Shown: in pieces, positions 25,945 to 35,104 of the stretch | How positions within the stretch are numbered: the stretch's first letter is position 1 | Layout of the letters: every line of letters starts with the position of its first letter | Origin: Ilyobacter polytropus DSM 2926 | Lineage (GTDB): Bacteria; Fusobacteriota; Fusobacteriia; Fusobacteriales; Fusobacteriaceae | Direction of reading: 5' to 3' | Length of the DNA: 64,000 nt | NCBI RefSeq assembly: GCF_000165505.1 | Contig: NC_014632.1 | Location: forward strand, 434,001-498,000 | Translations under genes and position numbers: made by a program | Notes under the pieces: generated by a model | The model's database searches: none | What the model was told of the DNA's origin: nothing | The model's input: the letters and a program-made list of their open reading frames with translations, nothing else

Positions 25945-28773
25945 ATGCTGGACAAGATAATTGTAAGAGGTGCAAGAGAACACAATCTTAAAAATATAAA
26001 TGTAGAAATACCAAAAAATAAATTTGTAGTGATAACTGGTGTCAGCGGAAGTGGGAAATCCTCTTTAGCCTTTGATACAATATACTCTGAAGGACAGCGA
26101 AGATATGTAGAGAGTCTTTCTGCCTATGCCAGACAGTTTATCGGTCAGATGCAAAAACCAGATATGGACAGTATAGAGGGGCTTTCTCCTGCCATATCCA
26201 TCGAACAAAAGACAACTAATAAGAATCCGAGATCAATAGTGGGGACAATGACAGAGGTCTATGATTATATGAGGCTTTTATTTGCCCATGTTGGAACGGC
26301 TCATTGTCCTATCTGCGGAGAAAAAGTTGAAAAGCAGAGTATAGAGGAGATGGTAGACAGCATCTTATTGAGGTTTGAGGAAAAAACAAAGATAATACTC
26401 ATGTCACCTCTTGTAAAGGAGAAAAAAGGAACTCATAAGAATCTTTTTATCAACCTGCAGAAAAAGGGATTTGTGAGAGTCAGAGTAGACGGAGAAGTAC
26501 TGCATCTAGAGGACGAGATAGAATTAGATAAGAATAAAAAGCACACCATAGAGGTGGTGGTAGACAGAGTCGTCCTCAAAAAACAGGACAAGGACTTCAT
26601 AAGCAGATTCACTCAGTCAGTAGAGGCATCTACGGAACTTTCCGGAGGAAGGGTGGTACTCAGTATAGAGGGGGAAGATTACAGCTATAGTGAAAATTTT
26701 GTATGCCCAAACCATGAGGAGGTAAGTATACCAGATATAAATCCGAGACTTTTTTCCTTTAATGCCCCCTATGGAGCCTGTCCTGAATGCAATGGTCTTG
26801 GTAAAAAACTAGAGGTAGATGAAAACAGGCTCATTGAAGATGAAAATCTTTCTCTAAATAACGGGGGGATATATATTCCAGGAGCGGCATCTAGAAAAGG
26901 TTATAGCTGGGCTGTTTTTCAGTCTATGGCAAGAGCTTTTGATATAGACCTTGATAAACCTGTGAAAGAACTTTCCAAAAGGGAACTGGATATAGTATTT
27001 TACGGTGTAGTGGGAAAGAGTTTCAGGGTAGATTATAAGGGCAGAGATTTTCAGTATCACGGAATGAAAGAGTATGAAGGAGCAATAAAAAATCTAGAGA
27101 GAAGATATTATGAGACAGCCTCTGATTCTATGAAGGACGAGATAGAAAATAAGTACATGATAGAAAAAATCTGTAAGGTGTGCAACGGAAAAAGACTTAA
27201 GCCTGAAGTCTTGGGAGTTACAATAAATGAAAAAAATATTATGGAAATATGTTTTGTAAGTGTAAAGGAAGCCCTAGAGTTTTTTCAGAATCTCAAGCTA
27301 AGTCCAAAAGAGGAAATGATAGCCAAGGAGATACTAAAAGAGATCAGAGAGAGGCTGTCATTTATGATAAATGTAGGGTTAGATTATCTCAGCCTTGCAA
27401 GGGAAACCAAGACACTTTCAGGGGGAGAATCCCAGAGAATAAGGCTTGCCACACAGATAGGCTCTGGTCTAACAGGTGTGCTCTATGTCTTAGATGAGCC
27501 AAGCATCGGACTTCATCAGAGAGACAACAACAAACTTCTCGCCACATTAAACAGGCTAAAAGACCTAGGAAACACCCTTATTGTAGTAGAACATGATGAG
27601 GATACAATGTTTCAGGCAGACTATATATTTGATTTAGGGCCCGGGGCAGGAAGGTTCGGGGGAGAGATTGTAGCCAAGGGAACTCCCAAGCAGATCATGA
27701 GATCAAAAAAATCTCTCACTGGAAAATATCTAAATAAAAATATAAAAATAGAGACTCCTGAAAAAAGAAGAAAATGGAAGAAAAGCATAAAATTACAGGG
27801 GGCTTCGGGAAATAACCTAAAAAATGTAGATGTGGAAATACCATTAGGAGTAATGACTCTGGTAACAGGGGTAAGTGGAAGCGGGAAATCCACCCTTATA
27901 AATCAGACTTTGTTTCCTCTGCTGTTTAATATGCTCAATAAAGGGAAGTTATATCCCCTTGAAAACAAGGGAATAAAAGGAGTGGAAAAGTTAGATAAGG
28001 TTATAGATATAGATCAGAGTCCTATAGGAAGGACACCGAGATCAAATCCGGCAACTTATACTAAAATTTTTGACGACATAAGAAATCTATTTGCAGAAAC
28101 AAAAGAATCTAAGATCCGGGGATATAAAAAAGGAAGATTTTCATTTAATGTGAGAGGCGGAAGATGTGAGGCCTGTCAGGGAGCCGGAATAATAAAAATA
28201 GAGATGAACTTTCTCCCAGATGTATATGTAGAGTGTGAGGTGTGCAAGGGAAAAAGATACAACAGAGAGACTCTAGAAGTAACTTATAAGGGAAAAAATA
28301 TCTCTGACGTGCTGGGAATGAGTGTAGGAGAGGCCTATGAGTTTTTTGAAAAGATACCCTCTCTTGAGAGAAAGCTAAGGGTTCTGATGGAAGTGGGCTT
28401 AGACTATATCAAACTCGGCCAGCCTGCCACAACCCTTTCTGGGGGAGAAGCCCAGAGAATAAAACTAGCCACAGAGCTCTCAAAAGTTGCTAGAGGTCAT
28501 ACTGTCTATATCTTAGACGAGCCTACAACAGGACTTCATTTTGAAGATATCAGAAAATTACTAGAGGTACTCAATAGGCTGGTGGACAAGGGAAATACGG
28601 TAATTGTAATCGAACACAATCTAGACGTGATCAAAACTGCAGATCATATAATCGATATAGGGCCTGAGGGTGGAGATGAAGGTGGAAAGATAATAGCGGT
28701 GGGAACACCTGAGCAGCTTATTGAAGTAGAAAAAAGTTATACAGGGCATTATTTGAAAAAAGTGATGGAATAA
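25945..28773 (+). CDS. uvrA: Excinuclease ABC subunit A
   Basis: Damage-recognition ATPase of nucleotide excision repair. The 942 residues hold two ABC modules: Walker A at 32-39 (GVSGSGKS), signature [13 protein letters not shown], a second Walker [14 protein letters not shown] (about 647) and second signature [15 protein letters not shown]. Zinc motifs include C-P-E-C-N-G-L-G and the C-terminal C-E-A-C-Q-G-A-G ... C-E-V-C-K-G-K-R, as usual. The start ATG follows GAGGTG. It lies 56 nt upstream of a membrane transporter gene. uvrC is at 49440; uvrB is not in the window. Confidence 0.97.
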   Translation: MLDKIIVRGAREHNLKNINVEIPKNKFVVITGVSGSGKSSLAFDTIYSEGQRRYVESLSAYARQFIGQMQKPDMDSIEGLSPAISIEQKTTNKNPRSIVGTMTEVYDYMRLLFAHVGTAHCPICGEKVEKQSIEEMVDSILLRFEEKTKIILMSPLVKEKKGTHKNLFINLQKKGFVRVRVDGEVLHLEDEIELDKNKKHTIEVVVDRVVLKKQDKDFISRFTQSVEASTELSGGRVVLSIEGEDYSYSENFVCPNHEEVSIPDINPRLFSFNAPYGACPECNGLGKKLEVDENRLIEDENLSLNNGGIYIPGAASRKGYSWAVFQSMARAFDIDLDKPVKELSKRELDIVFYGVVGKSFRVDYKGRDFQYHGMKEYEGAIKNLERRYYETASDSMKDEIENKYMIEKICKVCNGKRLKPEVLGVTINEKNIMEICFVSVKEALEFFQNLKLSPKEEMIAKEILKEIRERLSFMINVGLDYLSLARETKTLSGGESQRIRLATQIGSGLTGVLYVLDEPSIGLHQRDNNKLLATLNRLKDLGNTLIVVEHDEDTMFQADYIFDLGPGAGRFGGEIVAKGTPKQIMRSKKSLTGKYLNKNIKIETPEKRRKWKKSIKLQGASGNNLKNVDVEIPLGVMTLVTGVSGSGKSTLINQTLFPLLFNMLNKGKLYPLENKGIKGVEKLDKVIDIDQSPIGRTPRSNPATYTKIFDDIRNLFAETKESKIRGYKKGRFSFNVRGGRCEACQGAGIIKIEMNFLPDVYVECEVCKGKRYNRETLEVTYKGKNISDVLGMSVGEAYEFFEKIPSLERKLRVLMEVGLDYIKLGQPATTLSGGEAQRIKLATELSKVARGHTVYILDEPTTGLHFEDIRKLLEVLNRLVDKGNTVIVIEHNLDVIKTADHIIDIGPEGGDEGGKIIAVGTPEQLIEVEKSYTGHYLKKVME

Positions 28774-28829
28774 ATTTTATAAATTGAAATTCCTAGTGAA
28801 AGTTATCAATATTTTTAGGGGTGGGGTAA

Positions 28830-30962
28830 TTGGAGAAGAGGTTTGGTGCATTTAGTGGGGTTTTTCTCCCGACGTTTTTAACTATAATAGGTGTAATTTT
28901 TTACCTGAGATTTGGATGGATAGTTGGTAATGCTGGAATTATGGGGACTATCAGTATAGTTGTATTGGCTCATGTGATAACAATAGCAACGGCACTTTCT
29001 ATATCTTCTATAACTACCAATATGGACGTCAAGGGGGGAGGAGCTTATTACCTTATCTCTAGAAGTCTGGGCTTAGAGATCGGAGGAAGTATAGGAATTC
29101 CTCTATACCTGTCCCAGGTCATATCTGTAGCCCTATACATACTTGGGTTTGTAGAATCGGTAAAGATGATATATCCGGCCATAAATGATAAAATTGTAGC
29201 CCTTGCAGTGACAGTAGTAATAGGGATTATATCTGCCGTAGGAGCAGATCTGGCTGTGAAAACTCAGTATGTGGTTTTTTCCGTGATTATTCTATCTCTA
29301 GGAACCATAGCTATATCTGGTAACTATGATATGGTACCTTTGTCTTTTGGAAGCTTTTCTTCTAGTGGAAACTATTGGAAGGCCTTTGCTGTGTTTTTTC
29401 CTGCAGTAACAGGGATATTGGCAGGGGTGAGTATGTCTGGAGATCTTAAAAACCCAAGGAAAGATATTCCTAAGGGAACCCTTGCGGCTATAGGGGTTAC
29501 CTTTGTCATCTATCTTATACAGATATTCTGGCTTGGAATGAATATTTCCGAGGAAGACCTTCTGAATAATAAACTGATAATCATATCCAAGACAAGGTTT
29601 CCTATTCTTATAATCGGCGGGATATGGGCAGCTACTTTATCTTCTGCATTAGGGAGTATGGTAGCAGCTCCTAGAACTATGATGGCTCTGTCAAAGGACA
29701 GTGTATTTCCGAAAATTTTTGGTAAGGGAAGCGGAAAATCCAATGAACCTAGGATAGCTTCTTTGGTGAGTTTTGTCATAGCCATTATATTTATAATAAA
29801 GGTGAATTTAGATTTTGTGGCTCCTGTAATAACAATGTTTTTCCTAAATACCTATGGGGCAATAAACACAGTGGCGGCTCTCGAGACTCTGGTTGGTAAC
29901 CCAAGCTACAGGCCTACCTTTAAGACTCCCTGGGTGGTATCCCTTATAGGGGCTTTAGGCTCATACAGAGTTATGTTTTTGATAAATTCCAATGCTACTA
30001 TAATCTGCCTGGCCTTTACTCTCTGTATCTATCTATATCTAAGTAAAAAAAATATAAGCCGAACCTGGGGAGACTTGAGAGACGGAGTTTTAGTTTCTAT
30101 CATAAGAATATGTCTTTTAAAACTCAGGTTTAACCAGAAAAAGGAAAAAAACTGGAAACCTGATGTGCTTGTTTTTTCAGGAGAACCAGAAAGCAGAAGT
30201 GATCTGGTTTATCTTGCCCAGCAGTTTTCAAAGGGAAGAGGAATAATAACTTTAGTTCACTATATTTTTGGAAGAATAGAGGATAAAAAAGAGGAAGTAA
30301 AAGAGGCAAAAAAAGGTTTGGAAAAATATATAAGAGAAAACAGCTTAAATGCTTTTTCTGAGGTGGTAGTAGGTTCAGATATGACTGCTACAATGGAAAA
30401 AACAGTACAGACCAACGGAATAGGCTTGCTAAAACCAAATACTGTACTTATGGGAATTCCAAAATCTTTAGAACGTGTCCCTCCTCTTATTAGGTTTATA
30501 AGAAAGATCACTTATTTTGATAAAAATCTTATTCTTTTGGTGGAAAATGACGAGAATTCCTTTGGAAATAAAAAGACCATAGATATATGGTGGAGGGGTC
30601 TAGAAAATAATGGAAATCTCATGCTGAACTTAGCACATCTTATGTCACTCAATGATGACTGGAAAAAATGTCGGATAAGGCTTCTCAGTATAGTGAGAAC
30701 TCCAAATGAATCAGATGAAAGAGAAAGAATATTAAAAAAAATGCTAGATTATCTAAGGATAGATGCTGAGGTAAAGGTGGTAAGTAAAGAGAAGGAAAAG
30801 AGTATATCTGAGATGATATATGAAAACTCCTTTGAGACTGACCTGGTATTTATGGGGCTCGCAGTTCCAGATGAACACCGGGAAGAAGAGTATTATGAGA
30901 GGCTTATGAACATGACAAAGGGGCTAAAAACTGTGCTGCTTGTGAAGGGTAGATTGGTGTAG
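28830..30962 (+). CDS. SLC12-like cation-chloride cotransporter / APC superfamily permease
   Basis: A 710-residue membrane protein. About 400 N-terminal residues form some 12 helices. The first carries F-L-T-I-I-G-V-I-F-Y-L-R-F-G-W-I-V-G, followed by V-K-G-G-G-A-Y-Y-L-I-S-R-S-L-G-L-E-I-G-G-S-I-G, the pattern of eukaryotic Na-K-Cl and K-Cl cotransporters and their bacterial relatives. The roughly 290-residue cytosolic tail has alternating strands and helices, also as in that family. A TTG start is preceded by GGGGTGGGG. Substrate ions cannot be read from sequence; amino-acid transport is the alternative for APC proteins. It is probably cotranscribed with uvrA. Confidence 0.8.
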   Translation: MEKRFGAFSGVFLPTFLTIIGVIFYLRFGWIVGNAGIMGTISIVVLAHVITIATALSISSITTNMDVKGGGAYYLISRSLGLEIGGSIGIPLYLSQVISVALYILGFVESVKMIYPAINDKIVALAVTVVIGIISAVGADLAVKTQYVVFSVIILSLGTIAISGNYDMVPLSFGSFSSSGNYWKAFAVFFPAVTGILAGVSMSGDLKNPRKDIPKGTLAAIGVTFVIYLIQIFWLGMNISEEDLLNNKLIIISKTRFPILIIGGIWAATLSSALGSMVAAPRTMMALSKDSVFPKIFGKGSGKSNEPRIASLVSFVIAIIFIIKVNLDFVAPVITMFFLNTYGAINTVAALETLVGNPSYRPTFKTPWVVSLIGALGSYRVMFLINSNATIICLAFTLCIYLYLSKKNISRTWGDLRDGVLVSIIRICLLKLRFNQKKEKNWKPDVLVFSGEPESRSDLVYLAQQFSKGRGIITLVHYIFGRIEDKKEEVKEAKKGLEKYIRENSLNAFSEVVVGSDMTATMEKTVQTNGIGLLKPNTVLMGIPKSLERVPPLIRFIRKITYFDKNLILLVENDENSFGNKKTIDIWWRGLENNGNLMLNLAHLMSLNDDWKKCRIRLLSIVRTPNESDERERILKKMLDYLRIDAEVKVVSKEKEKSISEMIYENSFETDLVFMGLAVPDEHREEEYYERLMNMTKGLKTVLLVKGRLV

Positions 30963-30998
30963 TTCTTTGTAAATTAAGGAATTAATTAAAGGCTTCTG

Positions 30999-31235
30999 TT
31001 ACTTTCTTTTCTTAATAAAAGAAAGTAACCAAAGAAAATCAAGAATTTTCAAACGTCTAGAAAGTAGATATTTCTTTTATCGCCTTTGTAAGCTACAGTC
31101 CTCGGTTCCCTGCTCATCCACAGGATAAGGTGTTTCATAGTCGCTATCGCTCCTTGAACTCCCTTAACTTATTCTGTAGAACGGCTGAGTGCAGGTTCTT
31201 TTATGTATAAGCCCTGCGACTTGAAAATTCGATAG
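30999..31235. repeat. Structured repeat element, copy 2, with about 50-nt internal insertion
   Basis: A perfect 12-bp hairpin TTACTTTCTTTT / AAAAGAAAGTAA (30999-31028, loop CTTAAT) is followed by the stem GAATTTTCAA (31043-31052) with TTGAAAATTC (31221-31230). Relative to copies 1 and 3, about 50 nt are inserted after GGTTCCCTGC (from about 31113), with sequence resuming at AACTTATTCTGTAG. No CTCTGTG/TTCGTG blocks follow this copy. TATAAT with TG one base upstream at 31275-31280 may serve murI. Confidence 0.7.
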
Positions 31236-31304
31236 AGAAAAAATAACAACAAAGAGTAATAAATGGAATTATGCTATAATTATTTTAGAGGTGAATATAA
31301 ATAT

Positions 31305-32117
31305 ATGGATAATAGAGGAATAGGGGTTTTTGATTCTGGATTCGGGGGCCTTACAGTTGTAAAAGAGATAAAAAAAGTACTTCCTGGGGAAAAAATATAT
31401 TATTTTGGAGATACGGCGAGACTGCCCTATGGTTCAAAATCAAAGGAAAATATAATTCATTATTCTCTGGAGATAGCCGAATTTCTAAAAACCAAAGATA
31501 TAAAAGCTTTGGTGGTGGCCTGTAACACAGCATCTGCCTTTGCCTTGGATGAGCTAAAAAAACACTGCTCTTTTCCTGTTATAGGGGTTATAGAAGCAGG
31601 AAGCAGAAGGGCTCTGGGAATAACTAAGAATGGTAAAGTAGGGATTATAGGTACAAAGGGGACTGTATCTAGTGGTGTGTATGATAGATCCTTATCTAAA
31701 GGAAGAAAAGGTATAGAGGTCTACTCTAAACCATGCCCGTTATTTGTGCCTCTTGTGGAAGAGGGAATGGTACAGGATGAGGTTACAGAGATAATGATAG
31801 ACAGATATTTAAGAGAATTTAAAAACAAGGTTGACTCTCTTATCATGGGATGCACACACTATCCACTATTGGAAGATGAGATAAAAAGATATTTTGAAAA
31901 ATATGAGCTGGAAGTGGTAAATCCCGCTGTGGAAACTGCCCTTGAGCTAGAAAAACTGCTGGCAGAAAAAGCTATTCTCTCTAAAAAAAGTAATGGGGAG
32001 ATAGAGTTTTATGTCAGTGACTCTCCTAATCACTTTAAAGAATTAGGTGAGATGTTTTTGGGAGAAAAGATAGACAGGGTGGAAAAAATAAATATAGAAG
32101 ATTATTGGAGAGGATAA
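31305..32117 (+). CDS. murI: Glutamate racemase
   Basis: Makes D-glutamate for peptidoglycan. The 270 residues begin I-G-V-F-D-S-G-F-G-G-L-T-V and carry Y-F-G-D-T-A-R-L-P-Y-G-x-K-S. The two catalytic cysteines are in V-A-C-N-T-A-S-A and M-G-C-T-H-Y-P-L-L. An earlier in-frame ATG (31263) overlaps the likely promoter. ATG 31305, 11 nt after AGAGGTG, gives the family start. It ends 1 nt before ruvA, suggesting a two-gene operon. Confidence 0.94.
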   Translation: MDNRGIGVFDSGFGGLTVVKEIKKVLPGEKIYYFGDTARLPYGSKSKENIIHYSLEIAEFLKTKDIKALVVACNTASAFALDELKKHCSFPVIGVIEAGSRRALGITKNGKVGIIGTKGTVSSGVYDRSLSKGRKGIEVYSKPCPLFVPLVEEGMVQDEVTEIMIDRYLREFKNKVDSLIMGCTHYPLLEDEIKRYFEKYELEVVNPAVETALELEKLLAEKAILSKKSNGEIEFYVSDSPNHFKELGEMFLGEKIDRVEKINIEDYWRG

Positions 32118-32118
32118 A

Positions 32119-32718
32119 ATGTTTGAATATCTAAAGGGCGAACTGACATTGAAAAAATTGGAATATGCAGTGGTAGATATAAATGGAATAGGCTATAAGG
32201 TGAATATTTCTCTTAAGACCTATGAGAAACTGGTTTTGGGAGAAAAGACAAAGCTGTATATATATAACTATATAAGAGAGGATATGTTTAAACTCATAGG
32301 TTTTGCAGAGGAGAAAGAAAGAAATTTATTTGAAATTCTCATAAATGTAAATGGTATAGGGGTTTCTTTAGCCCTTGCCATACTGTCAACCTTTGATGTA
32401 GAGGACATGAGGGATATTGTATCTAGGGAAGATGTAAAACTTCTAACCAAGGTTCCAAAACTTGGGATAAAAAAGGCACAAAAACTGATAGTAGATGTGA
32501 AGGACAAATTGAAAGGTCTGCAGCTAGAGGAGGGGGCATCTGGAAGTACGGCTTCAAAAGGAATTCAGATAGAGGAAGAGTTGTATATGGCCTTAGAATC
32601 TCTGGGTTATAGTAAAAAGGATATAGAGAAGTTAGTTACAAGGGAAGAGATCATGGCTTATGAAGGTATAGAGGCTGCAATAAAAGATGTTCTGAAAAAG
32701 ATACAGAGCAAACTTTAA
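32119..32718 (+). CDS. ruvA: Holliday junction DNA helicase subunit RuvA
   Basis: Binds four-way junctions as a tetramer and recruits RuvB. The 199 residues show the N-terminal OB fold (F-E-Y-L-K-G-E-L ... Y-A-V-V-D-I-N-G-I-G-Y), two helix-hairpin-helix segments (L-I-N-V-N-G-I-G-V-S-L-A and L-T-K-V-P-K-L-G-I-K-K-A-Q-K-L), and the C-terminal RuvB-binding helix bundle after an acidic, Gly/Ser-rich linker. It follows murI by 1 nt and ends at a terminator. ruvB and ruvC are not nearby. Confidence 0.93.
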   Translation: MFEYLKGELTLKKLEYAVVDINGIGYKVNISLKTYEKLVLGEKTKLYIYNYIREDMFKLIGFAEEKERNLFEILINVNGIGVSLALAILSTFDVEDMRDIVSREDVKLLTKVPKLGIKKAQKLIVDVKDKLKGLQLEEGASGSTASKGIQIEEELYMALESLGYSKKDIEKLVTREEIMAYEGIEAAIKDVLKKIQSKL

Positions 32719-32753
32719 TGTGGAAATTTAGGATAAAGTCTGAAATTATAAAG

Positions 32754-32788
32754 GAGTAGTACCTCTATCAAAGGTACCACTCTTTTTT
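32754..32788 (+). terminator. Rho-independent terminator after murI-ruvA
   Basis: GAGTAGTACCT pairs with AGGTACCACTC (one A-C mismatch), 7-nt loop, followed by six T. Confidence 0.88.
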
Positions 32789-33068
32789 ATATGAAAAAAA
32801 AGTTTTATAGAGGTTAAACAAGAAACCTTGACTTTTATGATATTTTTATTAATTATCAAGATTCGTTCAAAATTTTTTATTAGTGTTTATTCATGACAAA
32901 ACTGATTTTGATTTTTAGTAAAAATTTTAGTTTGATTTTCTTGGGAAATTTAATTGCAAAGTGGATAAATTTTAAGAGCTTAAATGTAAAGGAAATTTAG
33001 GTTAAAAGAGTAAAATACAGAAAGGGTATACTGGATAAAATTTTTTGAAAAGTAACAAAAGGAGTGGG
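32789..33068. other. Gene-free AT-rich interval before manC
   Basis: No gene seen. TTGACT at 32828-32833 with a 17-nt spacer to AATTAT is a possible weak promoter. Around 32880-32900 a single degenerate TGTTTATTCATGACAAAA resembles the end of the TTCGTG repeat blocks. Confidence 0.4.
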
Positions 33069-33074
33069 ATGATT

Positions 33075-34439
33075 ATGAAGGTTATAATTTTGGCAGGAGG
33101 ATGTGGAACAAGGTTGTGGCCTCTTAGCAGAGATCACTATCCAAAACAGTTTATAAAGATAAAAACTGAAGAACCCTCTCTTTTTCAGGAGACCTTTGAA
33201 AGAAGTCTTTTGATATCAGAGGTTGACGATATCTATGTGGTTACCAATGAAAAATATAAATTTCTGGTAATGGGGGCTATAGAGGAACTGGGATATGATT
33301 ATAATGAATCTAATATTTTTGTAGAGCCTGAGGCAAAGAATACCCTTCCAGCTATTTATGCAGGTGTACACGGAGCTTCTAAAGACATTGACAGCACATT
33401 TGTAGTGTTTCCGTCTGATCACAGGATATTGAAATCAGATGAATTTACAGATATTATAAAGGCCTCAGAAAACCTGGCAGAAAACCATATAATAACCTTT
33501 GGAATCAAGCCTGACGGCCCAAATACCGGATATGGTTATATATCTCCTGCTGAAAAAAGATTGAACGGTTATATTGTAGAAAAATTTCATGAGAAGCCAG
33601 ATTGTGAAACTGCCTTGTCTTATATTGAAAAGGGGTATTTCTGGAACAGCGGGATATTTATGTTTAATTCAGAGTTTTTTACAAATGAGGTTAAAAGTCA
33701 CGCCAAAAATATCTACGAGGCATTTGATACCAGTACTGATATCAAAGAGGCTTTTTCAAAGATCCATACCAAGGTTTCAATGGATTACGGGATAATGGAA
33801 AAAAGCAGTAGGATAGCTGTCGTTCCTGTGGACATAGGATGGAATGATTTAGGGAGTTTTGATGCCTTTTATGATGTCTACAAGAGAGATGACAATGATA
33901 ATATTGTAGAGCCTGAAAACATTGTTATTGATTCAAAGAATAACTATATATATTCTGAAACAGGCAAGCTTGTTGCGTCTATCGGAGTGGAAGATTTGAT
34001 AATAGTCGACAACAGAGATGCTCTGCTAGTATGTAAAAAAGAACAGTCACAGAAAGTAAAACAAGTAGTTGAAACTTTAAATTTCAGAAATGATCTGAGA
34101 TCGCAGTACCATGTGAAAGAATACAGACCCTGGGGACATTCTAAAGTTTTGGAAGAGGAAAAAAATTCATTTAAAATAAACAGAATAGTTGTAGGGGTTG
34201 GGAAAGAACTGAGTTACCAAGTCCATTATCATAGAAGTGAACACTGGGTAGTTGTGAAGGGAATGGCTAAGGTAATTCTAGAGAATAAAGAAAAACTTGT
34301 TTCTGCAGGAGAGAGTATATTCATAAAGCCTGGAGAAAAGCATAAACTTGAAAATCCCGGGAAAGTTCCCTTAGAAATTATAGAAGTACAAATGGGAGAA
34401 TATCTTGAAAATGACGATATAATCAGATTTGAAGATTAA
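33075..34439 (+). CDS. manC: Mannose-1-phosphate guanylyltransferase / mannose-6-phosphate isomerase
   Basis: Bifunctional type II enzyme giving GDP-mannose, a precursor of surface sugars. The nucleotidyltransferase domain starts V-I-I-L-A-G-G-C-G-T-R-L-W-P-L-S-R-D-H-Y-P-K-Q-F, with F-V-E-P-E-A-K-N-T-L-P-A and F-P-S-D-H. The C-terminal cupin (about 355-455) has R-P-W-G, V-H-Y-H-R-S-E-H-W-V-V-V-K-G and P-G-E-K-H-K-L-E-N-P-G. Two more in-frame starts lie upstream; ATG 33075 gives the conserved N-terminus, 10 nt after AGGAG. It stands alone, about 17 kb from the polysaccharide locus it may serve. Confidence 0.93.
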   Translation: MKVIILAGGCGTRLWPLSRDHYPKQFIKIKTEEPSLFQETFERSLLISEVDDIYVVTNEKYKFLVMGAIEELGYDYNESNIFVEPEAKNTLPAIYAGVHGASKDIDSTFVVFPSDHRILKSDEFTDIIKASENLAENHIITFGIKPDGPNTGYGYISPAEKRLNGYIVEKFHEKPDCETALSYIEKGYFWNSGIFMFNSEFFTNEVKSHAKNIYEAFDTSTDIKEAFSKIHTKVSMDYGIMEKSSRIAVVPVDIGWNDLGSFDAFYDVYKRDDNDNIVEPENIVIDSKNNYIYSETGKLVASIGVEDLIIVDNRDALLVCKKEQSQKVKQVVETLNFRNDLRSQYHVKEYRPWGHSKVLEEEKNSFKINRIVVGVGKELSYQVHYHRSEHWVVVKGMAKVILENKEKLVSAGESIFIKPGEKHKLENPGKVPLEIIEVQMGEYLENDDIIRFED

Positions 34440-34521
34440 ACATAGAAAGTAATTTGCTATAAGAAACTAATCTAAATTGATCTTTTATTTCCGATTAAAG
34501 TATTGAATTTATCGGGATTCT

Positions 34522-34975
34522 TTACTTTTCTCTTGAAAGAAAAGTAACCAAAAGTTCAAGAATTTTCAAATGTCTAGGAAGTAGATATTTCTTTTATCGC
34601 CTTTGTAAGCTACAGTCCTCGGTTCCCTGCGGAACTTATTCTGTAGGACGGCTTAGTGCAGGTTCTTTCCTGTATAAGCCCTGCGACTTGAAATTCAAAA
34701 GACATAAAAATAATAAAGCCCAAACAAATAGTATGCACACAGTTATTTTTTAATTTTTGACTATTATTAATTCTGATTTTAGCCATAGTATAGGAAGAGG
34801 AATAAAAAACCTCTCGCAATAGAAAATGTATATACTTTAGTTTTAACTCTGTGAAACTCTCTCTTTTTCTCTGCGTACTCTGTGGCCAAAAGGTTTTATC
34901 TTTATTCGTGTTAATTTTTTTGCCTTTTATCGGTTTTCATTCGTGACAAAATCTTTTGACTTTAATATTCTTGTA
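34522..34975. repeat. Composite repeat, full copy 3
   Basis: A 10-bp hairpin TTACTTTTCT / AGAAAAGTAA (34522-34547) keeps pairing although bases differ from copy 1 on both arms. GAATTTTCAA (34560-34569) faces TTGAAATTC (34688-34696). Inside are CTACAG/CTGTAG around GTTCC/GGAAC, and GGCTTA/TAAGCC. CTCTGTG and TTCGTG words follow at 34850-34950, ending AAAATCTTTTGACTTTAAT. The 69-codon minus-strand frame at 34610-34819 is part of the repeat. No gene in this 650-nt gap. Confidence 0.7.
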
Positions 34976-35104
34976 AATTCAGTAATTTACGAGAATTTGT
35001 TTCAACTAGCAACTTGAGTCAAATTAGATGAAAAGATAAAAGGAAAGGCGAACTGTTATCTAATATAATTTATATCAAGATGATACTCAAAGGGAGTGAG
35101 AGCT

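Noticed and set aside
34610-34819. 69-codon minus-strand frame
   Set aside because: Same reason: part of the repeat element, with no conserved protein relation to the frame in copy 1.
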